Assembly (NCBI GenBank): GCA_008975185.1 | Contig: BFAU01000198.1 | Coordinates: forward strand, 1-6,992 | DNA from: a bacterium MnTg04 | GTDB lineage: Bacteria > Pseudomonadota > Gammaproteobacteria > Steroidobacterales > MnTg04 | Length of the DNA stretch: 6,992 nucleotides | Direction of reading: 5' to 3' | Part shown: positions 1-5,703 of the stretch, piece by piece | Numbering within the stretch: the first letter of the stretch is position 1 | Layout of the letters: every line of letters begins with the position of its first letter | The notes under the pieces: generated by a model | Told to the model about the DNA's origin: nothing | What the model saw: the letters and a program-made list of their open reading frames with translations, nothing else | The model's database searches: none | Made by a program: the position numbers and the translations under genes

Positions 1-1192
1 GGTAAATCACTTTAATGTCGTTCTCAAGGATTTGCGTAATGAGGGGGCGGGCTCCCTGATTTTGACCGTGGACAAATTTTGTCGGTCCAAAGGGCATGAA
101 ATGATCATCCCAATCGCTGGTCTCCAATGTTTTGATAATGTCCGCCCGATCGTCGGAAGCCGCTCTTTCCAAAGCGTCCGCCAGAAGCATGGTAGCTTCG
201 TAGGTGAGGAACAGTTCGTAAGTGAAGAACAGCCCGCTTTCCTCTACTTTTTTGCGCAGATCCAGCGCCGACTGCTTTCCCGGATCGTACCAATGATTGC
301 AATCCATTATATAGCGCGCGGTTTTCGGAAATTCCTTGAGGAATTTGTAACTTGAGGCGGTACCGCCGAGTACCGAGTAGATGGCCATTGGCCGGACCCG
401 GTACTGCGACAACGTGCGTATCAACAGGATGTACTCATTATAATAACTAGCCGGAATAACGATATCTGGCTTATGTGCCCGAATTTTGAGAACGATATTG
501 TTGAAGTCTCGAGTTGGGTTTGGGTGCCGGATCACCTCGAGAACCTCGAAACCCGCTTTCGGCAGTTCCTCAGAAAGCAACATCGCCGTACCGGTTCCGA
601 AGAGTGATTCCTCGTGAATGATCATTGCCGTTCTGGCAGGTCGGCCTGCGGTATCATTGATTTTGACGAGGCTTTCGACCGCCGCTCGCGCGACGGTTCC
701 ATAACCCGGACAAAAGCGAAAAGTATTGGTCAGCCCGCGGTTGACAATCTGATCCGAGACACAAACATCGACAACGTGCGGAATACCATGACGTGCTGCC
801 CGTTGCGTCGTCGCCAGGCCAATAGAACTGCCATAGGCACCGATGATTGCTGCAACACCGGCCTCATTCATCTTTTCGACTTCAGCCGCTCCCACATCCG
901 GTCTGGACTGGGCATCTCCCAGGATCGGCTCAAGTGTGGCCCCGCCCATTGAGCGGATTCCGCCATTGCGATTGATCTCCTCAATCGCCATCAGCGCGCC
1001 TGTTCGGCACTGGCTGCCCGAAAACGCCAGGAAGCCAGTGACCGGATGGATGAGACCAATTCTGATCGATGTCCTCGCTCGCACGATCGTCGGAAAAACA
1101 AGTGCGGTGGCGCCCGCCAAAAATGCGCCCGCAGCTCCGGCGACGAAGTGTCGGCGCGTTATAGACGTCAATTTGCGTTTGCCTTCCGGCAT
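1..1192 (-). CDS. Branched-chain amino acid-type ABC transporter substrate-binding protein, Tat signal (3' end cut by window edge)
   Basis: The minus frame is open from the ATG at 1192 to the left edge: 397 codons without a stop. It reads as a type I periplasmic binding protein of the LivK / Peripla_BP_6 family. Residues 10-39 form a twin-arginine signal (TRRHFV at 12-17, a hydrophobic Ala/Gly/Leu stretch, likely cleavage after IVRA at 39). The mature part starts with the family opening IRIGLIHPVTG, followed by ALMAIEEINRNGGI. The last visible residues (PFGPTKFVHGQNQGA onward) match the usual C-terminal region, so probably only a few tens of residues are missing. Such proteins bind amino acids, amides or small organic acids in the periplasm and deliver them to a LivHMGF-type permease; none is visible here. 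It lies 40 nt behind the GntR gene, probably in one transcript. The start is uncertain: ATG 1192 has only AGGG at 3-6 nt, while an in-frame TTG at 1213 has GGGAG 7 nt upstream. Ligand unknown. Confidence 0.9.
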   Translation of the reverse strand, partial: MPEGKRKLTSITRRHFVAGAAGAFLAGATALVFPTIVRARTSIRIGLIHPVTGFLAFSGSQCRTGALMAIEEINRNGGIRSMGGATLEPILGDAQSRPDVGAAEVEKMNEAGVAAIIGAYGSSIGLATTQRAARHGIPHVVDVCVSDQIVNRGLTNTFRFCPGYGTVARAAVESLVKINDTAGRPARTAMIIHEESLFGTGTAMLLSEELPKAGFEVLEVIRHPNPTRDFNNIVLKIRAHKPDIVIPASYYNEYILLIRTLSQYRVRPMAIYSVLGGTASSYKFLKEFPKTARYIMDCNHWYDPGKQSALDLRKKVEESGLFFTYELFLTYEATMLLADALERAASDDRADIIKTLETSDWDDHFMPFGPTKFVHGQNQGARPLITQILENDIKVIY

Positions 1193-1220
1193 TGCCCTAA
1201 CATTCTTTCGCAATCCGTGG

Positions 1221-1225
1221 CTCCC
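1221..1225 (-). promoter_or_regulatory. Candidate Shine-Dalgarno favouring a TTG start for the binding protein
   Basis: On the minus strand GGGAG lies 7 nt before the TTG at 1213-1211. That TTG is in frame, seven codons ahead of the ATG at 1192. The ATG's own candidate, AGGG, ends only 2 nt before it, which is too close to be ideal. If the TTG is used, the Tat signal simply has a longer, basic n-region beginning MRKNVRA. The sequence alone does not settle this. Confidence 0.35.
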
Positions 1226-1232
1226 AAAGATT

Positions 1233-2033
1233 CTATGTGGTCGGTGACCACCTCTTGCGTTCTTCTCCTTCGACCCGCGTTAGATCCATGCGGAACTGGT
1301 AACGATCGGGCCGGTAAAGGGCGACGATATATTCCACCGGCCGTTCAGTCTGGTCGCGAACGACACGTGAAATCCGCAACAGCGGCGCCCCGATTTCAAC
1401 AGCCAGCGCCTTTGCAGCAAGCGCATCGGCGCCGGTGGCCGTAATCGTTTGCTCGGCGCTTGAGACGACGACACCGTCACGCTCAAGAAGCACAAGGAGC
1501 GGTTTGGTCGCAACATCTTTTTTACTGTAAGAGCGCCCGACGTCCTCGGGCACCCAGGTTGTCAGATAAGAAAAAGGTCCGCCTTCCAGCCGCCGGACCC
1601 TGATCGCATGCTGGACAATCGCGCCCGGTTCGCAGTTTAGCGCCAGCGCAACGTGGCTCGGCGCCTCCTCATAGTCAAAACTGAGGAGTTCCACTTCGGT
1701 CTTCAGACCCATGGCCAACAGATCCTCGAAAAGTCCCTCCACCGAGTAGTGAACCGGTAAGCTCGCCGTTCGATGGCTCACGCTCGTACCCCGGCCCCTG
1801 CGCCTGACAACGAGGTTTGCAGACGCAAGTTCGTCCAGGGCACGTTTCGCTGTAATTCTCGATACACCGAAAATTCTGCAAATTTCATTCTCGCTCGGCA
1901 TGGCAGACTCGAACGCATAAGTTCCATCGGAGATTCTGTCTCTGAGGATCAGAAAAATCTGGTGATAGAGCGGCGTCGGCGAGCTCTCGTCGATTGGGGG
2001 GAGTTTCGTACTATCGAAGCGTTCGCTTGCCAC
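1233..2033 (-). CDS. GntR family transcriptional regulator, HutC/UTRA subfamily
   Basis: A 266-residue one-component regulator. Residues about 20-86 are a GntR winged helix: PLYHQIFLILRDRI, then PSENEICRIFGVSRITAKRA (46-65) as helix-turn-helix, and the wing RRRGRGTSV (77-85). Residues about 95-245 match a UTRA effector domain, ending in the typical PVEYIVALYRPDRYQF strand pair. The length is ordinary for the family. Translation begins at GTG 2033, with AAGG 8 nt upstream on the minus strand. The gene is divergent from the tautomerase-fusion gene and lies 40 nt ahead of the binding-protein gene. By analogy with other HutC-type regulators it probably controls both directions from the 2034-2183 intergenic region, released by the imported solute or a metabolite of it. 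Family assignment is firm; effector and target are inferred. Confidence 0.93.
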   Translation of the reverse strand: MASERFDSTKLPPIDESSPTPLYHQIFLILRDRISDGTYAFESAMPSENEICRIFGVSRITAKRALDELASANLVVRRRGRGTSVSHRTASLPVHYSVEGLFEDLLAMGLKTEVELLSFDYEEAPSHVALALNCEPGAIVQHAIRVRRLEGGPFSYLTTWVPEDVGRSYSKKDVATKPLLVLLERDGVVVSSAEQTITATGADALAAKALAVEIGAPLLRISRVVRDQTERPVEYIVALYRPDRYQFRMDLTRVEGEERKRWSPTT

Positions 2034-2034
2034 C

Positions 2035-2054
2035 GTTTGACACCTTTTGACGCC
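2035..2054 (-). repeat. Two tandem 10-bp repeats just upstream of the GntR start (possible operator)
   Basis: In plus orientation GTTTGACACC (2035-2044) is followed directly by TTTTGACGCC (2045-2054), identical at 8 of 10 positions and spaced by about one helical turn. The repeat covers the presumed ribosome-binding site of the GntR gene and starts 2 nt from its GTG. A repressor bound here would block its own gene. GntR-family operators are more often inverted repeats, so an operator role is only a suggestion. Confidence 0.35.
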
Positions 2055-2101
2055 TTGGCCATTATGCCTTGCAGTTGGCGCACTCGTGTTTTCGCCGCTA
2101 C

Positions 2102-2131
2102 TTCCACTGCTCTCCCTGCAAACGCTATAAT
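2102..2131 (+). promoter_or_regulatory. Candidate sigma70-type promoter for the tautomerase fusion / CoA-transferase genes
   Basis: A perfect -10 hexamer TATAAT lies at 2126-2131, 52 nt before the ATG at 2184. The -35 is poor: TTCCAC at 2102-2107 with an 18-bp spacer, which suits a promoter needing activation or one that is weak. The -10 sits inside a short direct repeat, GCTATAatGCTATA (2124-2137). A run of nine T (2159-2167) lies in the presumed leader, ahead of the Shine-Dalgarno AAGGGA. No convincing matching promoter for the GntR direction was found; CATAAT on the minus strand near 2063-2068 is the best -10 but has no -35. Confidence 0.45.
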
Positions 2132-2183
2132 GCTATATCAACAAGTCAGATCATAGTCTTTTTTTTTCAGGCAAGGGAATTAA

Positions 2184-2738
2184 ATGCCCGTTATCAACAT
2201 CACCCTAATCCACGGCTACGATGAGGAATTTCGCCGACGGTTCTCTGAAAGGGTCACGAACACAGCTCGCATGCTCACCGGCGCACCAGCGGACGGGGTA
2301 ACCATCGTTATCAACGAGGTCGATCGCCGAAGCTATATGCGCGGACGATTGAACCGAACACCGGGCACACCGCCAATACCGCCGGCAGAAATCGCGCTGT
2401 CATTCCTTGCGGCGATGGAAGAACGCGATCTGGAAAGCGCGCAGAGTTTTCTTGCCGAAGATTTCACCATGACTTTTCCGGGCGGTGCGCGATTTAGTTC
2501 TGTCGAAGAACTCATCGACTGGTCGAAGGACCGCTACCGGTCCATCAAAAAAACGATCGAGGATGTCCACGAAGTACCCGAGGAAGAAGGCGCCATAGCG
2601 TATTGCTCGGGCACACTGGCAGGCGAATGGCCCGATGGTTCGCCCTTTTCCGGGATTCGTTTTGTCGACAGATTTGCGGTCCGGGACGGAAAGCTCGCCG
2701 ACCAGCAGGTTTGGAATGATCTGGCGGAGGCTCGTTAA
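2184..2738 (+). CDS. Fusion protein: N-terminal 4-oxalocrotonate tautomerase-like domain plus C-terminal NTF2/SnoaL-like domain
   Basis: A 184-residue protein with two parts. Residues 2-55 resemble a 4-oxalocrotonate tautomerase (4-OT) subunit: MPVINITLIHG gives the catalytic N-terminal proline after Met removal, followed by an amphipathic helix, TGAPADGVTIVINEV and RRSYMRGR. The two catalytic arginines of classical 4-OT (Arg11, Arg39) appear to be replaced by Tyr and Thr, so the chemistry may differ. A Pro-rich linker (about 56-67) leads to residues 68-184, which look like an NTF2/SnoaL alpha+beta barrel: ALSFLAAMEERDLESAQSFL, LAEDFTMTFPGG, VEELIDWSKDRY, GIRFVDRFAVRDGKLADQQV. SnoaL-like barrels include isomerases, dehydratases and ligand-binding proteins. 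The start is supported by AAGGGA 5 nt upstream. It is the first gene of the plus-strand unit, 70 nt before the CoA-transferase and divergent from the regulator. The exact reaction is unknown; keto-enol isomerisation of an organic acid is the best guess. Confidence 0.85.
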   Translation: MPVINITLIHGYDEEFRRRFSERVTNTARMLTGAPADGVTIVINEVDRRSYMRGRLNRTPGTPPIPPAEIALSFLAAMEERDLESAQSFLAEDFTMTFPGGARFSSVEELIDWSKDRYRSIKKTIEDVHEVPEEEGAIAYCSGTLAGEWPDGSPFSGIRFVDRFAVRDGKLADQQVWNDLAEAR

Positions 2739-2795
2739 GGGGCTGAGATCGAATTTCGCTTGGGCTGCTCGCTACTGATGTGCGATGAACTCAAC

Positions 2796-2800
2796 GAGGA
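2796..2800 (+). promoter_or_regulatory. Ribosome-binding site fixing the CoA-transferase start at 2809
   Basis: GAGGA lies 8 nt before the ATG at 2809. The upstream in-frame ATG at 2785 has no purine-rich element at a suitable distance. The protein from 2809, beginning MNAPLTGYRVLDMSR, matches the usual N-terminus of the family, with GYRVLDMSR within the first 15 residues. Confidence 0.65.
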
Positions 2801-2808
2801 AGAAAGTA

Positions 2809-4038
2809 ATGAATGCCCCACTGACCGGTTACCGCGTGTTGGATATGAGCCGAATACTGGCTGGCCCATGGGCGACTCAGGTACTGGCAGATCTCGGAGC
2901 AGAAGTGATCAAAGTGGAACGCCCGGGTGTTGGCGATGACACGCGACACTGGGGACCACCATACCTCAAGGATGCCCAAGGCAAAGAAACGTCGGAATCG
3001 GCATACTTCATGTCCGTCAATCGTGGAAAAAAATCGATCGCCATCGACATCAGGCATCCTCAAGGCCAAGCGCTCATTCACAAGCTGGCCGCGGCTTCCG
3101 ATGTGTTCCTGGAGAATTTCAAGGTCGGCACGCTAAAGAAATATCATCTCGATTACGACACACTCAAATTGGTTAATCCAAAACTGGTTTACTGCTCAAT
3201 CACCGGGTTCGGACAGTACGGCCCTTACGCAAACCGCCCGGGTTATGACTTCCTGATACAAGGCATGGGCGGGCTGATGAGCATCACCGGCGAACCCGAC
3301 GAAAGTCCCGGCGGAATGCCTACCAAAGTGGGCGTCGCGGTTACGGATATTATTGCCGGACTTTATGCAGCAATTGGCATACAGGCGGCATTGCTCGAGC
3401 GAGAAACATCGGGAGCAGGCAAGCACATCGATTTGGCGTTATTCGATACTTGCGCTGCAATCCTGGCGAACCAAGCAACAAATTACCTGATTGGTGGCCA
3501 GGTACCGGAACGAATGGGCAACGCACACCCCAACATCGTGCCCTATCAAACATTTGCTGCTTGCGACAACCACATCATCATCGCCGTCGGCAATGACAAT
3601 CAGTTCCGGTCGTTGTGTCACGTAGTGGGCATGCCATCGCTTGCGGATGATGCGAAGTACGCAACCAATCAGGAACGAGTTCGAAACCGGAAGCAACTGT
3701 GCCTTAAACTGGCTGCAATCATCGCTCAAAAGAGCAGTGAGTTCTGGCTGGATGCTTTGGAGAAGGCAGGCGTTCCATGTGGGCCGATAAACACGATCGA
3801 CAAGGTATTTGAAAGCCCACAAATCAAGGCGCGTAATATGCTAGTTAGCGTTGAACATCCGCTTGCAGGCAAAGTGCTCTTGCCGGCAAATCCGATCAAA
3901 TTTTCTGGCACAGAGGAACGAGTACCCGCCGCACCTCCGGTCCTGGGGGAATCGACCAAGGATGTGTTGAAGTCGGTTGCCGGTTATTCACAGGCGAAAA
4001 TTGACCAGTTGATCAAAGACGGGGTCGTGATGGATTGA
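2809..4038 (+). CDS. Class III (CaiB/BaiF family) CoA-transferase
   Basis: A 409-residue cytoplasmic enzyme of the family that moves CoA from a donor thioester to a carboxylic acid through an enzyme-bound acyl anhydride. Hallmarks from the ATG at 2809: YRVLDMSRILAGPWATQVLA (8-27), ADLGAEVIKVERPGVGDDTR, SVNRGKKSIAIDI, ENFKVGTLKKY, GFGQYGPYANRPGYDFLIQ, MGGLMSITGEPD, and VGVAVTDIIAGLYAA. The Asp of VAVTD (residue 180) aligns with the catalytic Asp169 of formyl-CoA transferase. These are followed by GKHIDLALFDT, NAHPNIVPYQTF and GVPCGPINTIDKVF. The length is typical and the frame intact. It follows the tautomerase fusion by 70 nt, probably in the same transcript, and has no nearby intrinsic terminator with a T-run. 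Known members act on formate/oxalate, carnitine, benzylsuccinate, mesaconate and other acids; the substrate here cannot be told from sequence. Third codon positions are more mixed than in the genes to the right. Confidence 0.95.
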   Translation: MNAPLTGYRVLDMSRILAGPWATQVLADLGAEVIKVERPGVGDDTRHWGPPYLKDAQGKETSESAYFMSVNRGKKSIAIDIRHPQGQALIHKLAAASDVFLENFKVGTLKKYHLDYDTLKLVNPKLVYCSITGFGQYGPYANRPGYDFLIQGMGGLMSITGEPDESPGGMPTKVGVAVTDIIAGLYAAIGIQAALLERETSGAGKHIDLALFDTCAAILANQATNYLIGGQVPERMGNAHPNIVPYQTFAACDNHIIIAVGNDNQFRSLCHVVGMPSLADDAKYATNQERVRNRKQLCLKLAAIIAQKSSEFWLDALEKAGVPCGPINTIDKVFESPQIKARNMLVSVEHPLAGKVLLPANPIKFSGTEERVPAAPPVLGESTKDVLKSVAGYSQAKIDQLIKDGVVMD

Positions 4039-4220
4039 TCGGCAGGCAGCCCAACAGACCTCCAACATCCTGGTCACTCATTGAAAAGGCGCAGGACGAT
4101 TTGCGCAAGGCGGAGCTATCCTGCGAACACGTGGTCGCTGATGCCGACCTGTTTGATGAAAAACTGGCCTTCGAGCTGAAAGCCAGTCAGCATCGAGAAG
4201 TGACCACGGATTCCTATTGA
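4035..4220 (+). other. Gap between the CoA-transferase and yeiH genes; doubtful 61-codon ORF
   Basis: A plus-strand frame starts at a TTG that overlaps the CoA-transferase stop (TTGA) and runs 61 codons to a stop at 4218-4220. It has no independent Shine-Dalgarno. The product is charged and mostly helical (IEKAQDDLRKAELSCEHVV, then DEKLAFELKA). The first part faintly recalls the opening helix of HEPN-domain proteins, but the rest does not follow, so it could be a decayed remnant, a coupled small gene or chance. The remainder of the gap (4221-4285) holds only the yeiH leader. I do not call this a gene. Confidence 0.18.
4163..4187 (-). terminator. Strong hairpin, terminator-like when read on the minus strand
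   Basis: ACTGGCCTTC (4163-4172) pairs with GAAAGCCAGT (4178-4187) at 9 of 10 positions around the 5-nt loop GAGCT. Read on the minus strand the stem is followed by TTTTCATC, giving five T including the last stem base, as in an intrinsic terminator. On the plus strand it has no T-run, so it would at best be a weak end for the CoA-transferase transcript. No minus-strand gene is seen that would end here. Confidence 0.35.
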
Positions 4221-4285
4221 TGGCGGTGCCCATTCATTCTTAGTACGCTTCTCGCTGTTGCGGAAAATTCTATTAGGTAATTGTT

Positions 4286-5341
4286 GTGGGGATACTGCCC
4301 GGACTTGCGTTGGCACTGACCCTGGCCCTCGGAGGCCAGTTCCTGTCTGAACTGATCGGCGTCAGCTGGATGGGGCTGCCAAAAAGCCCGATTAGCGCCA
4401 TCATGATGGCGATCCTGCTCGGGATACTGATCCGCAACACCATCGGTTTGTCGGCAAGCTTTCAACCGGGGGTACGCTTCGGCCTGGTGCGCGTCCTGCG
4501 CGCAGGAATCGTATTGCTAGGTATCCGCCTCAGTCTAGGCGAGGTCGGCGAAATCGGGTTGCAGAGTCTGCCGGTGATCATCGGTTGCGTTGCCGCCGCG
4601 CTGCTGATCGTGACCTACTTCGGGCGCAAGGTGGGGCTGAGCGCTAAACTCGGTACCTTGATCGCGGTCGGCACCAGCATTTGCGGGGCGACCGCGATCG
4701 TCGCCACGGCGCCGGCCATCGGCGCGCACGATGACGAGGTCGCCTATTCCATCGCCTGTATCACGCTGTTCGGTGTCGTGGCCATGCTGGTCTATCCGTT
4801 CGCCGCCCACTGGATGTTCGCAGCCGACCCATTCGCCAGCGGCTTGTTTCTCGGTACCGCGGTACACGAAACTGCACAAGTCGCCGGCGCCGGCCTGGTC
4901 TATCAGCAGTATTACAACAACTCGCTGGCGCTCGATGTCGCAACGGTGACCAAGCTCGTGCGCAACCTGGGGATGTTGATCGTTATCCCGTTGATGAGCA
5001 TCGCCTACCACCGGAGCGCGACCGACGCCGGCGAAGTGCCGAAGTGGTGGACGATGATCCCGTTATTCGTCGTTGGCTTTGCAGGCATGAGCCTGTTGAG
5101 AACGGTTGGCGACATGGCTGAGCCGGCGCTGGGCTTCCTGCAGCCGGAACAGTGGCGCAACTTTGTCACCCACACGAATAAGATCGCGGAAATCTTCCTG
5201 GCAGTCGCCATGGCCTCGGTCGGGCTGGGCACGAGCATCAAAGGGCTACGGAGCATCGGCATGAAACCGCTGGCCGTCGGTCTGTTTTCCGCGCTGCTGG
5301 TCGGTGGCGTCAGCGCTGCACTCATCGGCATCTTGTATTGA
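4286..5341 (+). CDS. YeiH family putative sulfate exporter, polytopic inner-membrane protein
   Basis: A 351-residue, strongly hydrophobic protein with roughly ten predicted membrane helices, belonging to the YeiH / UPF0324 (putative sulfate exporter) family. Diagnostic segments: the N-terminal helix with GLALALTLALGGQFLSELIG, GIVLLGIRLSLGEVGEIG, the highly conserved GTSICGATAIVATAPAI (from residue 129), ITLFGVVAMLVYPFAAHWMF, GTAVHETAQVAGAG (190-203), ATVTKLVRNLGMLIVIPLMS, and the C-terminal GLGTSIKGLRSIGMKPLAVG. The length is normal for the family. Transport of sulfate or related sulfur anions is a family-level prediction and poorly tested. The start is GTG at 4286 with AGG 8 nt upstream; no better in-frame start is visible. 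It stands alone, 247 nt after the CoA-transferase and 258 nt before the next small gene. It is much richer in G/C at third codon positions than the left block. No LysR-type YeiE neighbour is present in the window. Confidence 0.92.
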   Translation: MGILPGLALALTLALGGQFLSELIGVSWMGLPKSPISAIMMAILLGILIRNTIGLSASFQPGVRFGLVRVLRAGIVLLGIRLSLGEVGEIGLQSLPVIIGCVAAALLIVTYFGRKVGLSAKLGTLIAVGTSICGATAIVATAPAIGAHDDEVAYSIACITLFGVVAMLVYPFAAHWMFAADPFASGLFLGTAVHETAQVAGAGLVYQQYYNNSLALDVATVTKLVRNLGMLIVIPLMSIAYHRSATDAGEVPKWWTMIPLFVVGFAGMSLLRTVGDMAEPALGFLQPEQWRNFVTHTNKIAEIFLAVAMASVGLGTSIKGLRSIGMKPLAVGLFSALLVGGVSAALIGILY

Positions 5342-5522
5342 GAACATGTACACCGATTTGCGTGGCGACGACTGAAAACCGCTGCTGTTGCACTTTTCCA
5401 GGCAGAATCAGGCTAACCTCACCCAAGTACCGGTATCAATAGGATCTGGCCTGCTCGGCCGGTCATTCGGTTCCTATGTCTGATTCCTTCATTTCCGTGC
5501 CCGGCGCAATGTGTACATGGAC

Positions 5523-5555
5523 TGTAAGTCCCGTGTAGGGCCCGTGTAAGCCCTG
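5523..5555 (+). repeat. Three tandem 11-bp repeats upstream of the small membrane-protein gene
   Basis: Units TGTAAGTCCCG (5523-5533), TGTAGGGCCCG (5534-5544) and TGTAAGCCCTG (5545-5555) follow one another without a gap. Units 1 and 3 differ at two positions, and all share TGTA and CC. The 11-bp period is close to one helical turn, so proteins bound to each unit would lie on one DNA face. The array ends 44 nt before the ATG at 5600. The hexamer TATGGT at 5562-5567 could be a -10 just downstream, which would place the array where activators bind. Alternatively the repeats lie in the leader RNA. Confidence 0.6.
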
Positions 5556-5599
5556 TCTGGCTATGGTGAACCCACAAAATCACCAACCGGAGAACAGCC

Positions 5600-5701
5600 A
5601 TGATGTACGAACAGCCACAATACGAAATCGAAAACAGTGTTATCGCCCCGGGCATCGCCTACGCATCGTTTTTGATCAGCCTGATCGTCTGGATCGCTTG
5701 A
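5600..5701 (+). CDS. Small single-pass membrane protein, 33 residues
   Basis: The frame from ATG 5600 encodes MMYEQPQYEIENSVIAP and then GIAYASFLISLIVWIA, ending in TGA at 5699-5701. GGAG at 5589-5592 lies 7 nt upstream, as good a ribosome-binding site as any in the window. A second ATG follows at once. The first 13 residues are polar and acidic; residues 14-33 form one hydrophobic helix with aromatic Tyr/Phe/Trp positions, ending right at the C-terminus. This is the layout of small inner-membrane proteins that often bind a larger membrane partner. I recognise no family. It stands between yeiH and mlaF but has its own upstream repeats and a downstream stem-loop, so it is probably its own transcription unit. 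It could be a chance ORF, but the ribosome-binding site and the clean amphipathic-to-hydrophobic layout argue otherwise. Confidence 0.6.
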   Translation: MMYEQPQYEIENSVIAPGIAYASFLISLIVWIA

Positions 5702-5703
5702 TC

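Noticed and set aside
32..1444. Several plus-strand frames of 107-134 codons across 1-1444
   Set aside because: They overlap the binding-protein and GntR frames on the minus strand, overlap one another, have Arg/Ser-rich translations without a recognisable domain, and lack Shine-Dalgarno sites. They are shadows.
2785..2808. Longer CoA-transferase start at ATG 2785
   Set aside because: There is no ribosome-binding site before it, and the extra eight residues are a polar stretch outside the family's usual N-terminus; ATG 2809 has GAGGA 8 nt upstream.
4035..4220. Reading the 61-codon frame as a HEPN toxin-type gene
   Set aside because: Only the first helix (KAQDDLRKAEL) is suggestive; the conserved RX4-6H motif and the typical QQAxEKxLKA stretch are absent, and there is no antitoxin partner.
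4535..5011. 158-codon minus-strand frame inside yeiH
   Set aside because: It is His/Gln/Asp-rich low-complexity translation, antisense to a well-conserved membrane protein; an antisense artefact.
5345..5519. Inverted pair CATGTACAC (5345-5353) and GTGTACATG (5511-5519)
   Set aside because: Nine-bp arms about 157 nt apart around a TGTACA palindrome can occur by chance, and nothing between them looks like a mobile element or RNA.
5476..5538. 20-codon frame beginning MSDSFISVPG upstream of the 11-bp repeats
   Set aside because: No Shine-Dalgarno precedes it, it runs into the repeat array, and it shows no membrane or signal character.
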